Notes under the pieces: model-generated
What the model was told of the DNA's origin: nothing
The model's database searches: none
What the model saw: the letters and a program-made list of their open reading frames with translations, nothing else
Assembly (NCBI GenBank): GCA_910587805.1
Contig: CAJUNM010000007.1
Span: 8,446 to 72,445 of the forward strand
Reading direction: 5' to 3'
Source: an uncultured Christensenellaceae bacterium
GTDB taxonomy: Bacteria > Bacillota > Clostridia > Christensenellales > Pumilibacteraceae
Length of the DNA: 64,000 nt
Program-made: the position numbers and the translations under genes
Part shown: positions 58,701-64,000 of the stretch, piece by piece
Layout: the number at the start of each line of letters is the position of its first letter
How positions within the stretch are numbered: the stretch's first letter is position 1

Positions 58701-61232
58701 ACTGCGACGAAACCCACGTTCTCCGCAAGCGTGAATAAAACGGGCATAAGCTCGGGCGAGACCGCGACGGTGAGCGTAAGCAAAACCAACCTTGCGGACT
58801 TGGCGTTCGGATACGACGTTGCGTTCGAGATCGTAGGCAATATGTCTCAATACGTTACTGTAAACGCTGCGAGCGGCGTTATTACCGCAAAAACGATAAC
58901 CGCGGACCGCAACGTTACCGTGCGCGCCACGATCACGATAAGAAACGGTGCGTACGCAGGCGACGTTTACACGATCGATACCGACGTCGCGCTCGAAGCT
59001 ACGCAAAAAGATATAATTTTCGATTACGGCTACGACAGCATAGAAAAATCGGTCAAGCAGACAGTCGGTGCAAACTTCGCATTGCCCGTAGAGCCTGTTC
59101 GTACGGGTTACACGTTCGGCGGATGGTACACCGACACCTCGTTCACTTCCGATAAGCAAGTTACCGCCGACACGGTATGCGCTGCGGAACATAGCAAGCT
59201 CGTCGCGAAATGGACAGCTCAAACGTATAACATAACGTTTGATACGGACGGAGGGTCCGCCGTTACGAGTACGACGGCTACTTACGGCGAAACGTACTCT
59301 CTCCCCAATACAAGCAAAGCGGGTTATTCGTTTATCGGTTGGTATACGTCTGCCGGCGTCAAACTGCAAACGGGCGATACTGTGCGCATCGCGGAGAATA
59401 TAATACTCACTGCGCGTTGGGCTGCCGACGAGTACACGCTTACTTTCGACGCGGTCGGCGGCACCGTTACGCCCGCGAGCAAGAACGTCAAGCATGACGG
59501 AGTGTACGGCACTTTGCCCAATCCGGTCAAGGACGGCAACACCTTTATCGGGTGGTATACTCAAGCCGAAGGCGGCGTTGTTGTCACGAGCGAAACGGTC
59601 GTTACGGGCGACGCTACGGTTTATGCGCATTGGGATGCCAACGTTTATACCGTGTATATCAATTACAACGGCTACGATACTACAGACGAACCTTTGAGCA
59701 AACAGATAGCGCACGGCGATGCGTACGCACTCGGCAATTTGACCCGCGCGGGTTATGTGTTCGGCGGTTGGTATACCGATAATGCGTTCGCGAATAAGAT
59801 CGAAAGCGATACCGTTTGCACGGAGAGCGGCACGGTTTATGCAAAGTGGACTGCGAATACGTATACCGTTCGTTTCCATTCCAACGGCGGTAACAACCCG
59901 TCGCAATCGTCAAAGAGCGTTACGTTCGGTCAGCCTTACGGCGATCTCGCGACTGTAACGAAAGACCCGATCGGCAATTGGTGGAATCAGATCACTTATA
60001 CGTTTGCGGGCTGGTACTATTCCGAGAGCGGCGACAGCGTAAGAGTAACTTCCGATTCGATAGTCGATCGTGTTCCCGCTACAGGCACGTATATAGATCT
60101 TTATGCGCGTTGGAATTCCACATCCGCCGACGAATCGTACGTAATAGCGTTTAACGGTAACGGCGGCACGGTTTCGACCAACTTTATCAGAGTCGGCAGA
60201 AATCAGATAGGCAACTCGATGCCCGCAGACCCTACGCGTACGGGATATTCGTTTGTCGGTTGGTTTACCACTTCGGCGCAGACGGGCGGCACGCAGATAA
60301 CGCGTAATTCCACCGTGTCCGAGGATACTACGGTTTACGCGCGTTGGACGGCGGAAACATACGAACTCACGTTTAACGCAAACGGCGGTACGATCGTAAC
60401 AGCCAAACATACGGTTAAGTACGACGGAACGTACGGCGCTTTGCCCGAAACGAGTAAATCGGGTTACACGTTCGACGGTTGGTATACTCCGTCGGGCGCA
60501 AAGGTTGAAGCGGGCGATGTTGTGCGCATAACCGAAAACACCGAGCTTACCGCGCGCTGGACGGTTAAAGAGTATATAGTGGTCGTCGATTATAACGGCG
60601 GCAGCGGCAACAAAGCGTTCTTGCGCGTAAACCACGGCGATGCGCTCGATACCGCGCTTTCCGCAGTCACCGTTACTGCGCCTATAGGCTATACGTTCGA
60701 CGGTTGGTATACCGCGCGCACGGGCGGCGATCTTATAGCAGACCAAACCGCAACCGCAGATACTACGGTTTACGCGCGTTGGGCGGCGGAAACATACAGA
60801 CTCACGTTCGATACCGACGGCGGCTCTGCCGTTACGGGCGAATATACCGCTACGTACGATGATGCGTACGGCGTGTTGCCCGAAACGAGCAAAACAGGCT
60901 ACACGTTCGACGGTTGGTATACTCCCTCGGGCGATAAAGTGGAAACTGGCGATGTTGTGCGCATAACGGAAAACACCGAGCTTACCGCGCGCTGGACGGT
61001 AAACACGTATACCGTGTCGTTTGATGCGGGCGAAGTCGGCGTTTCGCCGAGTTACAAAGACGTTATTTTCGGCGATACCTACGGAGAAATGCCCGAGCCT
61101 GTGCGCGACGGATTCACTTTCGACGGTTGGTTCACAACTGCCGACGGCGGTGCGCAAGTGACCGATACCGATACGGTAGACATAACGTCCGATATCACGC
61201 TTTACGCGCATTGGACTGAGATAGTTACCTAA
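52776..61232 (+). CDS. Giant membrane-anchored surface protein with Listeria-Bacteroides (InlB B-type) repeats
   Basis: 2818 residues. A basic start and one membrane segment (KLKFIISIVIAAVMLALAVT, about residues 12-42) anchor it with the rest outside. The main body is a long series of Ig-like beta domains. From about residue 2085 there are about ten repeats of the form TGYTFDGWYT ... TVYARW, typical of List_Bact_rpt/InlB B domains. No LPXTG motif or sorting signal ends the protein (final LYAHWTEIVT), so anchoring is N-terminal. Some repeats are nearly identical in DNA (compare about 60460 and 60900), a site for expansion or contraction. Probably adhesion or host contact; inferred from the family. 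Confidence 0.85.
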   Translation: MPISNEIIELEPVKKGKLKFIISIVIAAVMLALAVTFLVMYIIKPAAEEYTGKVNGVSVTYTELFDTGETDGSGNKVYTASAGNKYIVYAEANTEGDASDGIRWDVSNNDALIDVKYDREKLEDGSLGRFFCSFTVNADFVASNGESVVSLTARSLADSSKISTVYMKLVKQNTEHIILDRYSWRTKSSITNPAVNSSTFDIKGKSIDVAYIEGRDPTYTINFRQLGKYNSSTNEYSKISYVGGDNDVVVKSDNENVLYIESQPRQSGPNVTTNSMTFKVRGTGTAKITFTAKDSGITQDITINIKSCEALGYIEDIYFSSIPVTKDFFTQEGLTDDNIGQYIQKGDLNLVRPTLAMTYDNIYNHIIIKPLSVQFDEAKGEMKTDWQNKIKIESDSSKSKKDAITITRMSTYTRIMTNQLSKASECALIITDDSQEKMGARASVGVNIVAGNTSGTAELKNGSIVYTDKQIEDGFKDGIAASQATSFVFNVRFNFTAPAEQKIDTMIDYVSKSYKFENVSNGVKIYLGTTELTGGTVYTLSKNDFTVTQGADKNTYYGEVSFRIGFDNEMSAGQCGFTFTKIGSDIPFFSSQNSAWSKRVKFKIAIDPDTAYFIPTENITEIVTKSGNQTGHFYPANPTAERKTDSDGNAYYEGSLDVYVQHLGKQIPVWFKPEDFIGKNSESGTIEASNILTNTVISNDNSGNLIFGGGLSSDAAVKSTVTVKNINGRVIGKFNINVYVFDAYKEIKCKNADSETHQYSAKEASAADYYGKVVVKDELLANKLKVETEFAAYTGKLDVDIEYGSGNSLLGKWNDSKTEKLFYIGGTIDAPQGDPLFKYTRTGLTPMVDLFAYSYNNNADVSRITVIYKPTDIDTWLLPTDFSCRRDHVFERRTDGVKLFSTNKFDDESEISSVGDVFSHNANHNTNITLYLSSIVDIGNGTPVVARKAINDSRTVAAYTLAYFDVKGGETEGVSAGKYRDLSFKTPELTNEPSKTITFSLEINGIASNKRVNVVVSNEARDVAKIEFFDADGSTSVASLSESDLSSLNSIVFGKFASSDTDCYGKPVHMKITYVAYDASKHNAFAPVTLTFPDHVRLVLDGVTVDESGEHTFIKDKSSIADANAVLWVENMRFELIKEKITSSDATSGSTLEQWNGIIKAVGNDQVANINISVGTSVMEIKYQQYDLANRRPIDESFTSGENEVHLNMALDGTDKTAVDGAAQSLRLRYFTYAANDGYSNWFDTLTDSTGAYGSGYYVNGILFNKEMMNPVIFKKQADGTYTEDEGTLIWDLNKETRIITVKPNIANLVAGVQEFKIELTDRSNKESENGKTFTLKIVVTVSFNVFSVDQAAEQYNIQTSGKAGDNTYAEANGSIVYNYGNAAYAPASTDGVRVYLEKKTGDNSFESYESSDMNVAFTNTDFTVKVKNSVTGISDLLYITVDHNGKISRKPLYISTSSTGIRLKAGGISVSGNVANVNVTGSVNNFAIAAEAYNLGSGSVIGDVIWYGLFTDPACNTAASYAEYVNGNIVFKAGAGTDGAVYLKAYLKAEDGNENAAVSPLVITVNYTVDIGNVVLDDILVGSSLPTLLFYGGASTYFDLDGHIKATTVLGDVISGATNAVAVKDGNLTVSGFEVRAGSSQGGTITVTATYNGKSQSKDYIVSARTVELTNLTASAYSATVNIAESDSATVKWMCKTINGMSNVLLFNAVAAGNKFTVSTAADNTSTITVNRSAFTSADYKEHKFTATLTYASSSDAVKGSIVLTREFALTVSGEYKPAFTLTKGSGDISDNSEIAWKDNQSSEFTINVADPKEGATYSVEVKNGNDVINVNGMKFTLSGSAYGEVKFVVKTSLYGKTYVSDEFTLKVTNGGALTSGLYKGNTSVAAADTEVIDYTDTAPTFTYKVDTSDIGSAVDSGNVKIIYTGDVTATSLIKDGNIFYMTFTVAKETTLSVSGTVVVNGAAYHLTSRKVVFTATKPTFSASVNKTGISSGETATVSVSKTNLADLAFGYDVAFEIVGNMSQYVTVNAASGVITAKTITADRNVTVRATITIRNGAYAGDVYTIDTDVALEATQKDIIFDYGYDSIEKSVKQTVGANFALPVEPVRTGYTFGGWYTDTSFTSDKQVTADTVCAAEHSKLVAKWTAQTYNITFDTDGGSAVTSTTATYGETYSLPNTSKAGYSFIGWYTSAGVKLQTGDTVRIAENIILTARWAADEYTLTFDAVGGTVTPASKNVKHDGVYGTLPNPVKDGNTFIGWYTQAEGGVVVTSETVVTGDATVYAHWDANVYTVYINYNGYDTTDEPLSKQIAHGDAYALGNLTRAGYVFGGWYTDNAFANKIESDTVCTESGTVYAKWTANTYTVRFHSNGGNNPSQSSKSVTFGQPYGDLATVTKDPIGNWWNQITYTFAGWYYSESGDSVRVTSDSIVDRVPATGTYIDLYARWNSTSADESYVIAFNGNGGTVSTNFIRVGRNQIGNSMPADPTRTGYSFVGWFTTSAQTGGTQITRNSTVSEDTTVYARWTAETYELTFNANGGTIVTAKHTVKYDGTYGALPETSKSGYTFDGWYTPSGAKVEAGDVVRITENTELTARWTVKEYIVVVDYNGGSGNKAFLRVNHGDALDTALSAVTVTAPIGYTFDGWYTARTGGDLIADQTATADTTVYARWAAETYRLTFDTDGGSAVTGEYTATYDDAYGVLPETSKTGYTFDGWYTPSGDKVETGDVVRITENTELTARWTVNTYTVSFDAGEVGVSPSYKDVIFGDTYGEMPEPVRDGFTFDGWFTTADGGAQVTDTDTVDITSDITLYAHWTEIVT

Positions 61233-61355
61233 TAAACAACTTTTATGTAATAATTTTACTGCGGCGGTCGGTTCGGGTACGTTATTTGATGTCGACATAA
61301 TAAATTCATGCCGCAACGCGATTTTTGCGTTATAAATTACGAGCGAGGATAAAAT

Positions 61356-61898
61356 ATGAAAAAATTTTATACTGTGGATATTTGCGGAAGGAAAGAAGAT
61401 CTGCCCGTAATGCCGTTGCCGTCGTGCGTCAATATTTGTTTTTTCAATCTTCACGGAAACGTGGAGCTTACCGAGTACTGCGCCGAAAAGCTTGCGGAAA
61501 GAATAGCGGGCTATGAAGCGGAAGTTATTCTCACCGCGGAAAGCAAGGGCTTACAGCTCGCGCATTGCATGGCGAGAAATCTCGGACACAAGTTTTACGC
61601 CGTTGCGCGCAAAAGCAAAAAATTGTATATGCAAGACGGCATTTCCGCCGACGCAAAAACGATTACGACGGGCGAAATACAGCACTTATACTTGTCGGCG
61701 CACGATGTGGAACTGCTAAAAGGCAAGCGCATCGCCATTGTGGACGACGTTATAAGCACAGGCGCAGCAAACGCCGCGCTCGAGGCATTGTGCGAAAAAG
61801 CCGGCGGCAACGTCGTTTGCCGCGCGTTTGTTCTCGCCGAAGGCGACGCAAAAAACAGGAGCGACGTGGAATACCTCGCGGCGATACCGTTGTTGTAA
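61356..61898 (+). CDS. Phosphoribosyltransferase (adenine phosphoribosyltransferase-like)
   Basis: 180 residues. The PRPP motif is IAIVDDVISTGAANAALEAL, and the flexible-loop region YLSAHDVELLKGKR precedes it. EVILTAESKGLQLAHCMARN is the hood-side segment. It resembles the apt/xpt group but lacks features that fix the substrate. The gap 61233-61355 holds no gene. GAGCGAGGATAAAAT precedes the ATG. Confidence 0.78.
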   Translation: MKKFYTVDICGRKEDLPVMPLPSCVNICFFNLHGNVELTEYCAEKLAERIAGYEAEVILTAESKGLQLAHCMARNLGHKFYAVARKSKKLYMQDGISADAKTITTGEIQHLYLSAHDVELLKGKRIAIVDDVISTGAANAALEALCEKAGGNVVCRAFVLAEGDAKNRSDVEYLAAIPLL

Positions 61899-61921
61899 TG
61901 CGCAATTATATAACAAAATAA

Positions 61922-61951
61922 AAAAAGAGTAGGCGTTCGCTTACTCTTTTT
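61922..61951. terminator. Bidirectional terminator between converging genes
   Basis: AAAAAGAGTA (61922-61931) pairs with TACTCTTTTT (61942-61951). Confidence 0.85.
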
Positions 61952-61964
61952 GCAATATCGTTTT

Positions 61965-62525
61965 TTAATCTACGAGCGAAGTGAATTGCTGTTTCGCTTG
62001 AAGTATCTTGTCTTCGGTCGCGTCCTCGGTGGGATACATACCGCGCTCTTGCATATACTCGAAAGCGGAGTATTGATCGGCGGCACATTCGATGAGGTTT
62101 TCGCGAATAACGTCGCGCAGAGGTTCTTCGGCGCTCTCGCAAAGCGCGGTGGAATAAAGCTTTACGAGCTGTTTTTCGCCGCCGAGCACGTCCGATATTA
62201 TCTCGTAATCGTCGAGCGCGCATTTTTGCTGTGCGCGCGTAGTGTCGCGGTCGCAGCCGCAGTTGCAATCTTCGCACGCGGCGGTCTCGTCGTCAACCGA
62301 CGGGATAATAATAGCGGGGTCTGTGAAGTCGTCGGACGCCTCGGCGTCCGCATCTGGCTCCGGCTCGTAGTCAAAATCCGCAGCTTCCGTATCTGCGTTG
62401 TCGTTTTGCGGCTCGGAAACGGTCGTCGTTTCATAGTACGCGTCAAGCTCTTCGCTTTGTTCGCTGTCCGGATCGCGGGCGTAATCGAAATCATCGAAAT
62501 AATCGTAGAAAGGTTTGTTGTTCAT
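61965..62525 (-). CDS. Spore-coat CotF-like protein with an acidic N-terminal extension
   Basis: 186 residues. Residues 1-85 are acidic and low in complexity (DADTEAADFDYEPEPDADAE-like), residues 84-92 hold a cysteine cluster (CEDCNCGCD), and residues 100-186 (DDYEIISDVLGGEKQLVKLY, IECAADQYSAFEYMQERGMY) match the Coat_F family. CotF-like proteins are spore-coat or envelope-associated. GGAGAACACC precedes the ATG. The 60-aa gene upstream has a related helical pattern. Confidence 0.65.
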   Translation of the reverse strand: MNNKPFYDYFDDFDYARDPDSEQSEELDAYYETTTVSEPQNDNADTEAADFDYEPEPDADAEASDDFTDPAIIIPSVDDETAACEDCNCGCDRDTTRAQQKCALDDYEIISDVLGGEKQLVKLYSTALCESAEEPLRDVIRENLIECAADQYSAFEYMQERGMYPTEDATEDKILQAKQQFTSLVD

Positions 62526-62535
62526 GGTGTTCTCC

Positions 62536-62718
62536 TTAGTTTTTTTCGAGGTAGCAGCAAAGCGTTTCGTAGCGTTGCTTGTGTCCGTTGGCTAACTTGC
62601 CGAGTGCGACGCGCAAGCTCTCGTTGTCCGTTTCCGAAACGTAGTTGCAGCACTTTTTGTAGGCGAGGCGTTCGCTTCTGCAAAGCTCGCTTAATTCCTG
62701 AAGGCTTTTTGTGGTCAT
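62536..62718 (-). CDS. 60-aa cysteine-containing helical protein
   Basis: ATG 62716-62718 follows AAGGAGAACCCA. MTTKSLQELSELCRSERLAY, then KKCCNYVSETDNESLRVALG and HKQRYETLCCYLEKN: two helices with C and CC pairs, a ferritin-like or CotF-like half-bundle. It ends 10 nt before the CotF-like gene. Possibly a spore or envelope protein; no firm family. Confidence 0.6.
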   Translation of the reverse strand: MTTKSLQELSELCRSERLAYKKCCNYVSETDNESLRVALGKLANGHKQRYETLCCYLEKN

Positions 62719-62785
62719 TGGGTTCTCCTTGAGTTTTTTTACGGCGCAAATATCGGTTTGCGACAATGTTTGTATTATGCAAAGC

Positions 62786-62814
62786 TTGATTTATTTTTAT
62801 GCGCGGTGTATAAT
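62786..62814 (+). promoter_or_regulatory. Promoter giving a leaderless recX transcript
   Basis: TTGATT (62786-62791), 17 nt, TATAAT (62809-62814), then only GCAGGT before ATG 62821. The predicted start point is the A of the ATG. Confidence 0.6.
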
Positions 62815-62820
62815 GCAGGT

Positions 62821-63459
62821 ATGGGCAAGATCACGGACATAGTGCGGCAAAAGCGGAATAAAACGCGCGTCAGTATATTTATAGACGGTGAGTTTGTTAC
62901 GGGACTCGACGCCGTTGCGCTTGCACAAGCCCGCGTCAACATCGGCGACGAGCTTGATCCGAGCGAACTCAAGGCTATCGTGCATAAGAGCGAAGTGAAC
63001 GGCGCGTTCGATCGCGCGGTCGGGTATATCTCGCATATGCCGCGCTCGCGCCGCGAAACGGAACGGTATTTGCGCGATAAAAACTATGCTAAAGAAGTAG
63101 TTTCCGAGGTAGTGGAAAAACTGATCGATTATCGGTACTTGGACGACCGCGCGTATGCTCAAACTTATGCGCGGCAAAAATCCGCAAAATACGGAATGTT
63201 TCGCATAAGAGCGGAACTCAAGCTCAAAGGTATATCGGACGAAATAATCGCCGAGATCGCAGATGACGGCGGCGACGATGCGGACGGCGCGCTCGCTGCA
63301 GCGAGAAAATACGCATCTGCGCGCAGAACGCCCGAAATTCTAAAGCTCAAGAGATTTTTGGCGGGGCGCGGATTTTCGTGGGACGGCATATCCTCTGCGG
63401 TGCGAGCACTCAAATCGGAAGGTGTATTCGACGTCGAAACGGACGATGATTACGATTGA
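62821..63459 (+). CDS. recX: RecX-family regulator
   Basis: 212 residues. RecX modulates RecA filaments. Repeated three-helix modules: PRSRRETERYLRDKNYAKEV, VVEKLIDYRYLDDRAYAQTY and KYGMFRIRAELKLKGISDEI, then KRFLAGRGFSWDGISSAVRA. The N-terminal beta part is IVRQKRNKTRVSIFIDGEFV. The start ATG 62821 has no clear Shine-Dalgarno and sits 6 nt after a TATAAT, so translation is probably leaderless. Confidence 0.88.
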   Translation: MGKITDIVRQKRNKTRVSIFIDGEFVTGLDAVALAQARVNIGDELDPSELKAIVHKSEVNGAFDRAVGYISHMPRSRRETERYLRDKNYAKEVVSEVVEKLIDYRYLDDRAYAQTYARQKSAKYGMFRIRAELKLKGISDEIIAEIADDGGDDADGALAAARKYASARRTPEILKLKRFLAGRGFSWDGISSAVRALKSEGVFDVETDDDYD

Positions 63460-63473
63460 AGGAGATAAATGAC

Positions 63474-63977
63474 ATGAACAATAAATTCGTATTGCCGCAA
63501 GGCATCAAAATAGGGCACGCGAACGATGCGTACACAGGCGCAACGGTCATACTCGCCGACGGCGCGGTAGGCGGAGTGTCGGTGCGCGGCGGCGCGCCGG
63601 GTACGCGGGAGACCGACATGCTGCGCGCCGATAAATCACAAGGCTTTGTCGACGCCGTGGTGCTGTCCGGCGGGTCGGCGTACGGGCTTGAAGCATCGTG
63701 CGGCGTAGTCGAGTATTTGCGCGAGCAAAACATCGGGTTCGCGGCGGGCGACAAGGTTGTGCCGCTCGTTGCGCAAGCCATATTGTTCGATCTTAACACG
63801 CCGAACGAATACCATTATCCCGATAAAAAAATGGGCTATGCCGCGGCGAAAAACGCGACTGCCGACGGTATAAAATTCGGCGCGGTCGGCGCCGGCGTCG
63901 GCGCAACGGTGGGCAAGATATTGGGCTTTCCTTGCGCGTCAAAGAGCGGTATCGGCGGCGCGACGATATTTGCCTAA
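63474..63977 (+). CDS. P1/DmpA-family peptidase, first half only
   Basis: 167 residues from ATG 63474 (AAGGAGAT upstream). IKIGHANDAYTGATVILADG, VRGGAPGTRETDMLRADKSQ, DAVVLSGGSAYGLEASCGVV and GVGATVGKILGFPCASKSGI match the DmpA/P1 aminopeptidase family, normally more than 300 residues. The frame stops at TAA right after GIGGATIFA, where the family continues. The nucleophile region at the autoproteolysis site is missing. The following 23 nt to the window edge are AT-rich and do not resume the family in any frame. Truncated gene or rearrangement junction. Confidence 0.72.
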   Translation: MNNKFVLPQGIKIGHANDAYTGATVILADGAVGGVSVRGGAPGTRETDMLRADKSQGFVDAVVLSGGSAYGLEASCGVVEYLREQNIGFAAGDKVVPLVAQAILFDLNTPNEYHYPDKKMGYAAAKNATADGIKFGAVGAGVGATVGKILGFPCASKSGIGGATIFA

Positions 63978-64000
63978 CAACAATACAACAATGATAAAAA

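Overview
The window is a Gram-positive, Clostridia-like chromosome segment carrying a nearly complete temperate prophage of about 37 kb. The assignment rests on AGGAGG ribosome binding sites, TTGACA-N17-TATAAT promoters, an FMN riboswitch in front of a ribD-ribE-ribBA-ribH operon, a DUF4364 protein, BioY, a CotF-like protein and a Spo0A-type DNA-binding domain. An uncultured gut Clostridia (Christensenellales-like) lineage is my guess; no rRNA or tRNA is present to test it.

Host left flank (1-2338, minus strand): the end of a SsuABC/ThiXYZ-like ABC importer operon. The substrate-binding protein gene is cut in two by the prophage. Its 3' part is at 1608-2338 and its lipoprotein 5' part at 39401-39678. 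Both junctions share TAAA, and joining them restores one reading frame.

Prophage (about 2335-39404). Lysogeny region: a serine integrase with an in-frame TAG two codons before its catalytic serine, an HNH protein, a LexA/CI-like repressor, an unknown moron-type gene and a second XRE regulator. Several promoters hold a palindromic operator exactly between the -35 and -10 boxes. Early region (6.9-15.4 kb): small regulators, Gp157, ERF and NinB-like recombination proteins, SSB, a replication initiator with iteron-like repeats, a DnaC-like loader and an ArpU-like late activator. Late region (16.2-35 kb): terminase, portal, minor capsid, scaffold, coat, connector, tail and fibre genes, then three membrane proteins. 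I see no recognisable endolysin and no ordinary tape measure protein.

The most unusual part is a set of accessory modules scattered through the late region and the right end. Each has a gene for a protein with an N-terminal (D)HPRD..GKF-type leader and a BECR/PBECR-like nuclease-type C-terminus. Four such genes or remnants are followed by a convergent small RNA. Each RNA has a consensus TTGAC(A/T)-N17-TATA(A/C)T promoter, pairs its own 5' and 3' ends through a 10-14 bp helix, and ends in a T6-T7 tract that overlaps the stop codon of the nuclease gene. A fifth nuclease gene is followed by a co-directional cloverleaf RNA with its own promoter and terminator. Similar convergent RNAs follow at least two, perhaps four, small phage genes. 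These look like dedicated RNA partners (antitoxin or regulator) of phage-borne nucleases. This is an inference from sequence.

Host right flank (39.4-64 kb): a membrane protein, the FMN-riboswitch riboflavin operon, valS, a DUF4364 regulator, a TSCPD protein, bioY, an MsmK/UgpC-type ATPase, cysE-cysS behind a structured leader, a MarR regulator, a 2818-residue anchored surface protein with about ten Listeria-Bacteroides repeats, a phosphoribosyltransferase, a CotF-like protein, recX, and a P1-family peptidase that stops about halfway.
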